In this document: positions 45,554-57,268 of the stretch, in pieces
How the letters are laid out: each line of letters opens with the position of its first letter
Position numbering within the stretch: position 1 is the stretch's first letter
Origin: Fusarium oxysporum f. sp. lycopersici 4287
Taxonomy: Eukaryota; Ascomycota; Sordariomycetes; Hypocreales; Nectriaceae
NCBI RefSeq assembly: GCF_000149955.1
Contig: NC_030986.1
Span: 4,153,333-4,217,332, forward strand
DNA length: 64,000 nt
Direction of reading: 5' to 3'
The notes under the pieces: model-generated
Seen by the model: the letters and a program-made list of their open reading frames with translations, nothing else
The model's database searches: none
What the model was told of the DNA's origin: nothing
Translations under genes and position numbers: made by a program

Positions 45554-47318
45554 AGGCTGTTTCATTCCACACACAGCCATTTCCATTTGTCCAACACGAA
45601 CATTAGAGGTTGTCTACCCATTCACAGTAGAGGCACAACAATGTCACGGTTCCGCGATGCCACACTCAGGCCTTTCATCAGCCACTCAGGATTCGATTCC
45701 ATAATCGAGGGCAGACCAGACTACTGATCAACCCCAGCCGTGGCTCGCACGATCGCGCTCTCTCCCTCACCGTGCGTTCAGGTGACTCCCAGTTCAGCTA
45801 CCGCCTTGACCAACTCGAGCACAGTTTTGTGACAAGTTGGGGATAGTAGATCAGCCAGAGCCGCGATCACCAAGCCAGTTTGGGCCGTTTACCGCCCCGA
45901 AGCCTCCTATACCAGTGGACCAGCTATTTGGACTACAATACGGATGTTCATTCCTTCATTCCCTTGACTCAAGCATTCCGAGACTACTGCTACTACTGAA
46001 AGTTAGAGACTTGGTTGGCAAGACACATACTATCCATCGAGGCGGATCAAAGCCGAGACAATAACAACTCTGCAGAGGATACATGACCAGCGGCACGAGC
46101 GGTACAACCAATTCTCTGGATGTGCCAGAAGATTGTGTTCCAATCATATACAACGTCTGCTAACCCAAACCGGCTGACGGTGGCTTTGTTAGACAGGAGC
46201 CACGAGAATGCCATCAAATTGAAGTTCATGTGCTTCAAGAGCCTCGAACTCTGGTTCCGTTCCGGGCCCCTTCTTTTCGTCTGAGCTGGCTCCCAAGGCG
46301 TTATAATTTTGACTGATATGATCTTCCCCGATCCCTCTCACCGTGTCGACTTGGCTCTGATCTACAACCACGTCCTTTCGGAGATTCGTACACCAATAAC
46401 CTCACAAGAGAGCAGGATGCTTCTGGTGCACACCCGTGATCACCATACATACATGGTCCGTGGCCGGTTGACAATGCAATCTAGGTCCACATGCCCATCA
46501 GCGCAACCACATTCAACCACAGCTCTCCACATGCAGGATTTCGGGTTGTGGGACCAACCCTGCAGCCTCTTTGGCGTCTGGCAAGTATTGCGACGTGAAG
46601 GTTACGGAAGGATTTTTGTTGAACTCGATCGCCAACGTCCAAGACGGTTTATTTCTTCAACAGCAGTGTTGCATTGCCCCTTGGAACCCCGGAATAGAGC
46701 CCGAAACAGCAGAGCGTTCGTTTCGGTCCAATGCCCATTGTGATGAAATTTTATCCAGGGCACACCGACATTCGATGTTGAGATTTCTCGGTTTTCATCC
46801 CTGATGAGCGAGGCTGATCCCTTCTTCACTAGACCTGAGTCCGCTGAAGGGGCCCTGTTCTATTCATATCGCGGCTTAAAATTTCGTCGCCTCTTCCAAC
46901 ACTGCGACTGGGCTTACTCATTTCACGATTGATCAGTGGTCATTCACATTCGCCTTGTTGTTTACAGCGTGGCTAGCCTCTCCTATTTGAAGATCATGAC
47001 TCATTCGCTATGAGGGAATGGTTATCATTTTCCATCGCTGCACCATTATCAACAAAAGAACACTCGACCTCGGTCCTACGTGATTTAGAAAGACTGCTCG
47101 CATATTTTCGCATTTTGTCAAATAATAAGCTAGCAAGGCAGTTCCACAAGATGATCTTATTTGAGATTTTATGCGACCGTGCAATTTCACTTATCCTAGC
47201 GGCCCTTTGTTGTATGGCGATCCACCTTTTACTCTGTGGTTGTCGTGATTCGACTCGTGATTCTTCATGTGAGTGGGCTCTTGTAGAACCCGTTTTGACG
47301 TTTTGGAGGTCGATCTGA

Positions 47319-47400
47319 TCAACCTCAAACGGCCGTTTCCCGCTATGAACGATCATGTGTTGTTCACAAGCCTTTGTTCCATGCATTGGCCACAGCGGTG
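47319..47400 (-). pseudogene. Possible decayed C2H2 zinc finger
   Basis: On the minus strand one frame gives HRCGQCMEQ and the next gives EQHMIVHSGKRPFE. Joined across a shift they resemble one C2H2 finger with its linker (C-x2-C, H-x3-H, then SGKRPF). The following sequence lacks the next pair of cysteines. No start or larger gene is visible. Confidence 0.35.
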
Positions 47401-50400
47401 CCCGTCCTATGTCTTGAACGGCGCCACCGTTTCGAGTCAGATGATTTGGCGTCTTTTGGGTTCATTCCTCCTCATCTTGACATGATCATCCCACCCGCAT
47501 ACTGGCGATCCCCGAGATACCAATATCCTTGGTATGTCTCTGATAATAGTATCAATCTCAAAGACGGTGCATATCTCCTATGAAGGCTTCAATTCTGAAC
47601 CGCAGTTTTCTATATTAGGCTTTATCTTGTAGAAGCATGAGAATTCGGAAGCAGAATGCCTTCGAGTCAGTCCCATCGAAGACATTGTAACCTCTACCAT
47701 GGTAGCTATCACCAGTTTCTGTACCTCGTTGTAAGGGCGTCCAAGACAGATGGAACCGAAGTTCCCGTTTGCATGATCTCGTGCGCATGCGTGCCATGAT
47801 CTTATACACAGCCAACCTTGTTTAACCGCCCGTTCCGTCGTGCCCTGGAATTGGTCGAGTCAACCGTACATCAAGTACATGATAGCATGAGTGAATGCGT
47901 GGTATTCCATGCCGGCTGTCACGCTTTTGTCGTCCTAGGACAATGACGACTCATCTCGAAGACTCGAGCTTATCCTCGTCGAGAAACGAAACGAAACGTT
48001 GATGCAAGCCCCGCACCCTTGCAGATTGAGCCACGCCCATGTGCCATGCTTTCATGCCCACCACCACTTCTCTGATGGCACCCAAAACTCCCGGAACGGC
48101 TTGTTTCTCATGTCTGCTTGGCTGGTGGTGTGTTGGACCCTTGTCCTGATCTTGGGCGTAAGCTAAAATACTTGGTCCAGGTTAGCCTGTTCATTGCTTG
48201 TCCTTGGCCCTATCAAGGCTATCATGCACCGCACAGTCTGTGCCCGGCATGTGAGTGTGTACGTGATAAGGCAGAGATATTGTGAACCCAGGCCTACCAT
48301 GCCTGATTCGATGAGAGATTCCATGCCTAGCGGGGACTTCTGCATCTCGAATTTTTTTTCTTGTCGGCTGGGTTTTCTGATCTTGGATCAGACGAGCGAT
48401 CTTCGTATTATTTCCCTCTTTCAACATGGCACACTCCGTGATCTGTCAGCCCGTTTGTCCATATCTTGTTTAACATAACTCTCGTGGGGTATACTGAGAC
48501 GGCGGTGAGATCAAGGCGCCACAGTTTGTTGTACCTTGAAGTTAACATTGGGCATAGAAGGTGATGCATAGTATACGTAAGTGACACAGGAACGGTGTCA
48601 TTGCGTCAGGATCAGATCTGGTAGCCATCATGCAAACTCTATACAAGGGTGTCTCAACTTACAAGATATCCGAGCGTCTTTAGGTCAGTTCTTTGGGTTG
48701 TTAAGGCTGTTGAACCGCCACTGAGGATCTTGGAGTTGATTGGAGCCTTCTTAGAGGACTCCGCATTAGTTCGGCCGTGTGTCAATGGATCTTTGATCGA
48801 ACATTTCGATCTGCTTCGATGAAGGACTCCCCCCATGAGACTGTTGTTCGGTATACCGCAACAATGTCTGTTCCAGCATGTGTCTGTCCCTGATTCGACA
48901 AGTCCTCAGTGAATTAGGTACATGTTTCGATTAGTGTCGATTTTTGACCAAAATGTATTGCGCAGTCGTCTGAACACTGGCTGTCTATTGAAGAATGTTT
49001 CGTTTCACAGGTGTCCATCATCGTTTCTTCCGAGTAGTCTGGGTCGAGTAGCTTTATTTCGGGATATCGAAAGCTAGGTGTCTAAGTCAGGGGGCTCTTG
49101 AACGGCAGAAGATAGGTGATTGGTTCGAAAAAGTGTCATAAAAATTACAAGGGTATTATTTCGATGTATTAAAATTGTATTCAAGCTTGCCGGCATTGCA
49201 AGTATTAGCTTTCGTGAATGTCTGGGCAGTACAATGACTGTAACTTAACTTTGAACCCTTCTAAATCTGCTCAACTATATGTAACTGGACATTGCAACAT
49301 GTAATATTGTTGTAGGGTTGCTCGGTAGATGGCACTATTGGTGTCTTCGGCTGGCTCGTCCTTGGAAGTTCCTCAACGGTTCAGGGGTCTCTCGGACATG
49401 TCTCCTTCTAATGACCCTGGAGATCTGTCACAACTAGAAAAGTTGCAGACCAATGAGACATGGGAGTCAACGATATAGACAGGACAATTAGACGATAAAT
49501 TGTAGTATCGTATGTGTGGGTGACCGAATCTTGGTGGGATCGAAGTTTCATAATGGCGGCGGACGACACGATTACTGCTCGAGGGACTGAGAGACCCTGA
49601 AGAAAGTAAGAAATGTTTTCGTTAGTCTTATTACAAGAGTTAACCAAGAAAAGAGAATCTCTTAGCAACCGGCTGATCTGTGAAGACCACATGTGCCTGT
49701 TCTTAGCTTTCTGACCCCAACTCAGGCCTTGCAGTGTGCATTTCTGAAGCCAAGTACTATTCTTGAAGGAAGTAAAGACCAGATATGTTCTTGGGATCAT
49801 TTCCTCGTGATTATTTGATGTTTGTATCCTGTAAAGGGGTTGTGCGGTTGGATGCCGACCTAGAGCTCGAGTCTGGGGGTTAGCCCCTTTTCCACATTTG
49901 ATGGAGAAGACGCATGTTGACAGGATGAATAATGTTGCGGTGCATTGCGAGATGATTATTTCTGTTTTTTTGTCGTAGAACAGATGAACCAGTGGGTGTA
50001 CAGTGAACAGTCAGTTGATGCAGGTCGCCATGTTCGCAAGATGGAGGGAACAGCACATGAACCATCATCCAGTGTGTTGAGGTTCTTTATATCTTCGGGC
50101 GTTTCTGCATAACAAAAAGCCTACTTGATATTTAGAGAAGTCTTCAGAGGGCATAGGAAGCTAGAGACGGTGCTGGGAGAATGTTTGCTGCCTGCCGAGT
50201 TCCCTAGCCATGCCCTGAGATCTAGGGGATATATCACGGGCGATGGTTCTACAGCGCCAGCACCGCAGAACAACAGCACACGCACACTATTATGTCAGGG
50301 AAGCCGCGTATATAATTTATAGAGATGCATATACGATAGAATGCCCATAATGGTTGAGTTACAAGACACCCCTTGTTTCGTCTGATGTCTCATTTACACT

Positions 50401-50879
50401 AATATCCACTACAATTACTTGTTTACAACTCCCTATTGTACTCTATTGTGCTAAATGCTCTATAAAAGCCTGCCACTTGGCCAACACTGCGAGTGCACTT
50501 GGGCGTTTGTATTCCTAGGCTCCCGTGTTAGGAGTTCGTTTCGTGTTGACGTACCTGAGCCACACTCCATAGCCTTTCTCTTTCTGCACCTCCACTCGCG
50601 CTGCAAACACATCTTCACAAATCACCTAGTAGCTAGCTACTTAGTTGGCAGTGAATCACGGCCTCCTCATTCACATGGAGTGGGGTATTTAATCTTCTCT
50701 TCTATTGTCTCTCTTCCTTTCTTGCTCCTACTTCTCACTTCCTCTTTTCATCCTCACCCTTCCCTTCTTTCTTCTCCCCTAAGCCCAACATCTGCACTCC
50801 ATCTTGGACTTCTCTTGGACTTTATTTCTCTCATATTTCTTGACAATCTCGCCGTTCTTGCACGGCAAAGCCTCCAGCC

Positions 50880-53345
50880 ATGGCTAGACGCAAATCAAAA
50901 GCTAGACCTTGGAACAAGAATAAACAAAATGTTCCTGGCAACATTCCTGTCAACTCGACGATTGACACAAACTCAGAATGGAACACAAACGCTGGATGGA
51001 CTCAGACCACCACAGCCAACTATCAACATGTCCACGTACCTCTCACCGAGGTGACTCCTATCTGCAAGCCTGAGGATCGAGGACGATATGGCCCCAAGGA
51101 GTCTCGAGAGCGCCTTGAGTCGCAAGGCTACCATCCGTTGGTCACTAGCATGACCAAGGAAGAGGTAGAGGCCTCTTACGAAGAGAAACGCAAGAAGAGC
51201 CTTGATAAGCCAGATTTCATTGAGTATGCCTGCGAGGGAAAAGAACAAGGCTTCGAGGGTCGATATACTTCCGACAAGAATCTGCTTATCAAGGCATCCG
51301 AGTCCTCCTTTGAGAGAAGGGATGAGACACCCGAACTCACCAAGGAAGTTTTCAACGGGACACACCCCCAAGGTCTTCTAATTGCACAGCACCTTGCTTC
51401 GCTCGGCATCAAGCAGCTTGAGAAGCTTGCTCTAGCTCGCCCACGAGAATGGGACACCCTTTCCAAGGGTATGGCCATTTGGGATTTAACTACCAAAAGT
51501 TTCCATGGCGAACCCTCCGGTCATGTTTTTTTGTGTCTTTTCCCAAAGATTTCTCAGGGAGCTTTCAGCAAGTCACCTGCCCACAGGGAATCGCGAAGAG
51601 AGGAAAAACTTACTCGAAAGAATATCGTCAAGCAGATCAGGTGGATTTACTTTCTATGCGGTCCTACAGAGCTACCTGCTTGGCATCCCGAAGAAAAACT
51701 CAAGATGCAAACCGAGGGGCCGAGTGCGGAAGTCTGGCGCTGTCGCACCACAGGCACAAAGCCACCGCTGGTTGTGATCAACATGGCCAGGTCCATCCCA
51801 GACATCAATAAACTCGACCACATGATGCGAGACTATGTCGACCAACCCAAGCATCTCGACTATTACATGTCTAAGCAAGTCGCACTGAAGAATATGTTCG
51901 GCCTACGTAAGTTCCATTGCCTTCTACATCTGTGCTTTCGCTCACAAATCATAGTCACAAGCATCTTCAACAGAAGAACAAACATTCGCGTTCTTCACTT
52001 TCAGAAAACGCCGCTTCTTGACCGACGACTGGTGGCCTGCATCCTGCGTGCTTGCCCTCATATTACCACACTTGGCATCTATCAATGCCCCCTGATTCAC
52101 TTTGGTGATGTCATCTGCCTTTTGGACCTTATCCACGAGGTCAACTTGAACCGCAGCAGTCAGAGCTTGCCGCTGGTAGAAGCCTTGGACTTTTACCCTC
52201 TATACCATGCCGGCATGCCCTTCAAGTTACCCATCAACGACGAACCCACAAAGGCAGAGAAGGACCGTGGTATGGAGCCTGCCGCAAGGGAAACACATGG
52301 ATACGGCATCACTTGGACCTACATGCCCAACGAGGTCCTTCAGCGAGGCATTTTCGCTATTCTCCTGAAAACTGTTCTAAAGGCTCGCAAGATGGGCATC
52401 CGTCTTCTGATGGATAAAGACGCAGCCTTCATGAAGTACCTCTCGGATATTCCCATGCTACCCGGCATCATTTTTCAATTCCTAGACGGCTTGTACCGCT
52501 ATCTTGATCTCAAAGAGGCTGGATCCGAAGACAACACCGCCATGAAAAGAGCGAAGTACGACATGATCCTGGCCGTACACGCCGGCCTACAGTCGCCGTA
52601 TCGCAACACCCTCGACCCCTCCGATGACGTTACCCGACGGGTCACCTCACTCTTTTGTCGTTCGTGCGGGTATAAGATGTTGGATATTTTCTTCTGCAGC
52701 AACAAGATCGGATTGCCACCTCACCGACGAACCTGCGCTGGGTGTGAGTTCCAGGCTTGTCTCGACAAGCAGAGCGACCATCAAAAGCATCACGACCTCA
52801 ATTTGATGGGACGTTTCTTAGAGAAGGACTGGGACCCCAAGGGCTTCAACGTTGATGCTCCGGTCCATGACGATGGCCAAGAACTCCTTTTTTTGCACAC
52901 CCGAAAAACCACAAACGATCTCCCTCTGATGGTGCTCCTCCCAAATGGTGAATTCGACCGGCCGTCGTTCCAGGAGCAACTTATCTGCGAGCATAAGGAG
53001 AACAACGACTGTCTCCAGGGCCTGCCAACTCTTCAGAGCTTGCTCCTACAAAAGGACGCTGAGAAGGCCGATGCCAAAGACCATGCTCTCCACGTTGATG
53101 CATGCCGAGCGCTTTCGATCATCATAAATCACCATGACTTCGAGCTTGCTATGCACGATAAAAATCACGGTGTCGGGGGTCATTTCTGTGAAGGCCAGGG
53201 ATGGCGTCCTCTCTCCGGAGGCTTCAGAGATAAAGGTGTAAGCCACACATTCGAGTCAGCCACGAAGGCGGCCGAAGACCTCAAGGCGAGGGCCGACATT
53301 GCAGAAGGTCGACGACCGGAGCAGGATGCTGCGGGATTTTGGTGA
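50880..53345 (+). CDS. Orphan protein with a cysteine/histidine cluster, about 805 aa
   Basis: I do not recognise a named family. The start is the ATG at 50880, after a CT-rich leader. The N-terminus is basic and polar (MARRKSKARPWNKNKQN). A middle part has leucine-rich character (RVLHFQKTPLLDRRLVACIL, RACPHITTLGIYQCPLIHF), reminiscent of LRR units in fungal F-box-like proteins, but no F-box was seen. Near residues 575-620 lies a likely zinc-binding cluster: CRSCGYKMLDIFFCS, then RRTCAGCEFQACLDKQSDHQKHH. The C-terminal part is hydrophilic. Bases 51907-51954 are a probable 48-base intron (GTAAGT, branch GCTCAC, ATAG). Its length is a multiple of three without a stop, so both the spliced (805 aa) and unspliced (821 aa) readings are open. 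Splicing gives NMFGLLTSIFNRRTNIRVL. No paralogue is present in the window. Confidence 0.75.
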   Translation: MARRKSKARPWNKNKQNVPGNIPVNSTIDTNSEWNTNAGWTQTTTANYQHVHVPLTEVTPICKPEDRGRYGPKESRERLESQGYHPLVTSMTKEEVEASYEEKRKKSLDKPDFIEYACEGKEQGFEGRYTSDKNLLIKASESSFERRDETPELTKEVFNGTHPQGLLIAQHLASLGIKQLEKLALARPREWDTLSKGMAIWDLTTKSFHGEPSGHVFLCLFPKISQGAFSKSPAHRESRREEKLTRKNIVKQIRWIYFLCGPTELPAWHPEEKLKMQTEGPSAEVWRCRTTGTKPPLVVINMARSIPDINKLDHMMRDYVDQPKHLDYYMSKQVALKNMFGLRKFHCLLHLCFRSQIIVTSIFNRRTNIRVLHFQKTPLLDRRLVACILRACPHITTLGIYQCPLIHFGDVICLLDLIHEVNLNRSSQSLPLVEALDFYPLYHAGMPFKLPINDEPTKAEKDRGMEPAARETHGYGITWTYMPNEVLQRGIFAILLKTVLKARKMGIRLLMDKDAAFMKYLSDIPMLPGIIFQFLDGLYRYLDLKEAGSEDNTAMKRAKYDMILAVHAGLQSPYRNTLDPSDDVTRRVTSLFCRSCGYKMLDIFFCSNKIGLPPHRRTCAGCEFQACLDKQSDHQKHHDLNLMGRFLEKDWDPKGFNVDAPVHDDGQELLFLHTRKTTNDLPLMVLLPNGEFDRPSFQEQLICEHKENNDCLQGLPTLQSLLLQKDAEKADAKDHALHVDACRALSIIINHHDFELAMHDKNHGVGGHFCEGQGWRPLSGGFRDKGVSHTFESATKAAEDLKARADIAEGRRPEQDAAGFW

Positions 53346-53878
53346 TGTTTGGAAAAACCCACCAAGGTCAGCCCTAGAACTTGGGAATTTGCGGAACGTT
53401 TGGTTGCTTTTGATTTGTTGGTACATGGCACAATGCAGAACCCAGGATGCGGTTTTGCTTACGATACTGGAACAACTTGATGATAGCTACACGGAGGACA
53501 GAACGGGAGCTTTCGAAAGAAAATGGACGCTGGCTATGATGGGAGAACGGGCACAGCTTAGGATGGTTGGTGCTGAGATAGCTATTTTCTGATCCGTAGC
53601 CTTAATCAAGTTCATAGAACAAGCGGCAGCTCTCGTGAAATTTCGTCAAGACTCTGATCATCATGGCTAGAATGTATCATAACAAGTCTGTAAAGACATA
53701 TAGATCTTGTCATCAGGATATGAGGTTCATGGAGGTTGTAGGTCGAGGTAGGAAAAGTGGATTCTGGGGTGAGTTTATCCACACGTGATTCGACGATTCG
53801 GCACTCGAAAGCAAACCTCAACTGTTCAAGGATAGAACCTTTCTCTGACCAGAGTCGTCCGCCTCAGAATCAACCACG
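53346..53878. other. Intergenic region
   Basis: 3' flank of the orphan gene and promoter of the mitochondrial L36 gene, both on the plus strand. No additional gene was recognised. Confidence 0.6.
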
Positions 53879-54248
53879 ATGGCTTCATTTCTTCGCGCCT
53901 TCTCGCTATCAGTGAGATCATTGACCCCAAGCAATGCCATGGGCGCTTTTGCGACTCGCGCCAACTGGTCGCTTTTTGCCAGCCCCTCAACGACGCCCAT
54001 CTCTCGAGCACTCGGAAACGGTTTGATGCAACAGACTCGCGGCATGAAGGTTCACAGTTCGGTAAAGAAGCGATGCGAGCACTGCAAGGTAAGAGAGGGC
54101 AGCCAGAAACTCGGCTTCAGGTCAAGGACTAGAGCCGGGCAGAACTGATACTCGATAGGTTGTCCGACGGAAAGCCGGCAAGCGACATAACGGATACTTG
54201 TATATCATCTGCAAGGCGAACCCTCGACACAAGCAACGACAAGGTTAA
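53879..54248 (+). CDS. RTC6: Mitochondrial ribosomal protein bL36m, 99 aa
   Basis: bL36 is a zinc-binding protein of the large ribosomal subunit. Exons are 53879-54088 and 54159-54248 around a 70-base intron (GTAAGA...CGATAG), phase 0. The first about 55 residues are a Ser/Ala/Arg-rich mitochondrial presequence ending TRGMKVHSSVKKR. The mature domain is canonical: RCEHCKVVRRKAGKRHNGYL, then YIICKANPRHKQRQG, with the four zinc ligands Cys, Cys, Cys and His. The exon boundary falls right after CEHCK, and only the spliced product has the complete L36 signature. Convergent with the LYR protein gene, with 236 bases between the stops. Confidence 0.95.
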
Positions 54249-54484
54249 TTCCGAATGACGAGATACGGGAGAATATGTACGATATGTGTGAACGAACTGC
54301 GAATCGGACATTGCTAGACGGGGCGACGGGAAGCATTGTGCGTGATAGAACGAACGAAACACTGGGCGATTCTTTCAGCGAGAAGCCTTGAATAAACATT
54401 CTCTGGAACTTGAGAAAAAGACGACAGCGCTGGGACTGGAACTGTTCGTCATGTACAACTACATCTACATTTACAACTGCTGCG

Positions 54485-54911
54485 CTACATACCATCGATA
54501 TACCTCTCCATGCCTTCCCATTCCGTCTTTCCAACTGAGAGGAGATACCGAACGTGTGACTTGGAGAGAACAGTCAGTAATTGGGTCGAGAAGCGAGTGA
54601 GGGAAACATACAGCGTCTGTTACGTTGCGACGCCGTTCAAATTCGTCCCGGGCGTATTTTCGAGACTCAGCTCTTGTTGTAGGATCAGCGATCTTTTTTG
54701 TCCCGCGGAGAATAGTGCGGTAGAAAGCCAAAACTCGACCTCTTTGAATGAACTAGATACGATTCTATCAGTATTTGACATCATGAACTTGTATCAGACC
54801 CGAGAGTGTAGATCATACCTGGTCGAGACTTAATGTTGGCTTGAGACGAGAACCGCCTGGTCGGGTGGCATAGCCACGTCTAAATGTCAGCAAACGAATG
54901 CTGAGGGCCAT
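54485..54911 (-). CDS. LYR-motif mitochondrial protein (LYRM2-like), 102 aa
   Basis: LYR proteins are small mitochondrial factors that work with acyl carrier protein in assembly of respiratory complexes and iron-sulfur proteins. Exons are 54911-54819, 54752-54612 and 54559-54485, with introns of 66 and 52 bases, both phase 0. The N-terminus MALSIRLLTFRRGYATRPGG is a mitochondrial presequence. The LYR core is FIQRGRVLAFYRTILRGTKK, where FYR replaces LYR as in many members, followed by the conserved charged pattern RKYARDEFERRRNVTD and a terminal helix. LYRM2 is the closest match by motif order and length. Its start lies 297 bases from the divergent NAA40 gene. Confidence 0.85.
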
Positions 54912-55208
54912 TCCGCCAACTTCTACCTCGTTAAATGAGGAATAGTGAATTTTGACATTCCTTTGAAGTTGAGATATTGATGATAAAAAGCTTCAAACGT
55001 TGCTTTCTCATCATGTCGGACGAACCTCGGCTATCTAGAGGGTCTGGTCTTTCCGGTTCATCATCCCTTCATGTTGTTAGTGGAAAGTGACCAGGTTTGA
55101 CAGAGACAGGTATATTACCATTCTCATTGGAGTTTTACCATTTCGATATCTTCATCCTTTCTTCTTCATCAATATTGTCTATTCGCATCAAGACCTCACA
55201 TCAAAACT
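54912..55208. promoter_or_regulatory. Shared divergent promoter region
   Basis: 297 bases separate the start codons of the LYR protein (minus) and NAA40 (plus), so both promoters must share or overlap here. No specific binding site stands out by eye. Confidence 0.5.
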
Positions 55209-56118
55209 ATGACAGATACAAATGGCACAAAAGAACCAAGGAGATTGGTTGGAAGAAGACGGCAACGACCAGAAAACCCAATTGAGACGGCCAATAAGAT
55301 CGAAGACGATGAGTTTCTTACACAATATGTGAAGCCAAGGTTAGTTTACGTTTATTAACTGTCAGACAAATCTAGTTATAACAAGCGTTGCATCTAGCAG
55401 TGAGGGTTGGTCAGAATGGAAACACCCACAAAATGAAGCAACCTATACCATGAGCCTCATACGCCCTACTTGCATGAGCGATGGAGACCTGGAGGCATGT
55501 TATATCTTGGTAGAAGAAACAAGCGGCGAAGATTATCGCACTTCATCTCTCGGCTGGCATCCGGCCACTAAGAAGAAGGAGATGCGGTCTCCAGATCTTC
55601 GTTACATCCTTGTGAAAGACAGCAAGGACCACATAAAAGGCTTTACATCTTTTATGCCAACATTCGAGAACCATGAGCCGGTCGTTTACTGCTATGAGAT
55701 ACATCTGAAGCCAGAGCTACAAGGGTGAGTCAGCCAAGATGACCGTTCCTGATACCATCCGCATTTCAACGGGGATTCGTCTATCATGCAGGAGTGTACC
55801 ATATATAGAACACGGATGGCCGTTGAGCTAGCTGACATCCAATAAAGGACAGGTCTCGGCAAGAAGCTTATGGGCTACTTCACGGACGTCGCGGAGAACA
55901 TACCTTCAGTTGAAAAGGCCATGCTCACGTGTTTTGTCAGCAACAAATCTGCCCTCAACTTCTACGAGAAGCTAGGATTCTCGAAAGATGATTACTCACC
56001 GAGGGAGCGAAAACTACGAGGAGGAAAGGTGGTGATACCCGATTATGTGATACTCAGTCGACAAACAACCTCTAAGAGAGTCGAGGCTTCGCGGGCGCAC
56101 GAGCCTGGACTTCGATGA
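55209..56118 (+). CDS. NAA40: N-alpha-acetyltransferase NatD (NAA40-like), 242 aa
   Basis: NatD acetylates the N-terminus of histones H4 and H2A. Exons are 55209-55339, 55398-55724 and 55848-56118, with introns of 58 and 123 bases, in phase. The GNAT fold is visible: SLGWHPATKKKEMRSPDLRY and YILVKDSKDHIKGFTSF (strands 2-4), VVYCYEIHLKPELQG (strand 4, with the conserved YEI-L segment), then the acetyl-CoA loop GTGLGKKLMGYF and NKSALNFYEKLGF near the C-terminus. The Trp-x-x-Lys-Lys-x-Glu-Met segment is typical of NAA40 rather than of other GNATs. Only splicing at 55724/55848 rebuilds the QGTGLGKK loop, which supports the model. The start Met-Thr-Asp is the only ATG in frame after the upstream stop. 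Confidence 0.88.
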
Positions 56119-57268
56119 GAAAGGCTATAGATACAAGCAAACACGGACTTTGTGTCGAATTATCGTTGCAATTGGTAACCCCAAATATGATTGTAGAGTG
56201 GTGCGAAGGAAACGTGACTGCAATCCGTTTCTACACCAAGCGGCTGCGGCCGCACGTAGTAATACGAGCTGCTTTGCAACCGCAACGAGATAAAAATCCG
56301 ACTGGGCATTTTTCATGTCGATTTACATGTTCAGGCCCGCTTCAGCCGCAAATACCAAGCATTGCATTGCCCCATCTTCGATGAGACGCTATCACTCTGG
56401 ATGTTCCAGCTTTTAAAGGGATGTCCACGTCTTTTCTAAGAATATCACCGTGGAATGATCTTCGCAGTGGTGGCCGAACTTTGTCTAGTCTGACCTATTG
56501 AAGCCCAAGCTGAGAGCTGTCCTCAACACCCTTTTGACTCTGACTGGGCAAGACTGGACACGACCGTGAGAGCTACCCAATTCAAGACTGATGGCCTCAT
56601 GATGAGCGGTTCAACTAACCAGCTTGGGCGGCATTAATCTTCTGCAACTGCAAAGATCCCTTCACCAAGGCTGACACGCTGGGGGGCCCAGGACCTTTTT
56701 GCTAGCACACTCCACTACCACACATCAACCATGTCAGCCCTAGGACGCTAGTCAGAAGCCGTGGCTGAACTACCTTTTCTAGGAAGCAGCTCTACCGTGA
56801 AGCACCGCACTTGGAAAGTATTCTGCTTGCCGGGTTTGTCCAGTCCAGAGTTGTACAAGTTGCACAGCCAGCTTGTGAGACATAGCGTCGGTGCCAATGC
56901 GGTAGCTGCATGCAACCAAGGGATGATTTTCCATCATGTTTCTGAGCTCGAGGCGTCAGACGGCTTCTAGCTAGGCTCCCCTGTTGCCTGTCCTGTCGTT
57001 GAAATGAAGGGCGACCTAGCTAATGTGGAGGCTTAGAGCTGAAGCTCTGAGAGGAGAGGGCTTGCTTGTGATACGCCAGTCTGAAACGAAAGGCGAGTAC
57101 CGTGCCGAGACTGTTGATTGTCCGTACGAGTTTCTCTCATAAGGCGCCGTTGCCGTCCTCTTGGCCGTTGTTCTTCTTCCTCCTTCAACCCATACTCTTT
57201 CTTCTTGGCTCAAATTCTGTTCAACTATAAATCAATTACTTGGTCAATTGACTCACGCATCATTCACA
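56119..57268. other. Intergenic region
   Basis: About 1.15 kb without a recognisable gene. The last roughly 120 bases are CT-rich and likely the leader of the PLAC8 gene. Short open frames have no motif. Confidence 0.55.

Larger units (their letters stand above)
42065..50879. other. Gene-poor stretch of 8.8 kb with relics
   Basis: The first kilobase is the likely promoter of the PH-like gene. CCTTACCTAA-type repeats lie at 43238-43269. Between 43.3 and 49.8 kb there are many short open frames in shifting phases but no intact gene. Two pieces look like zinc-finger relics (listed). The last roughly 400 bases are CT-rich and probably the leader of the orphan gene at 50880. No transposase or reverse transcriptase motif was recognised. 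Confidence 0.55.
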
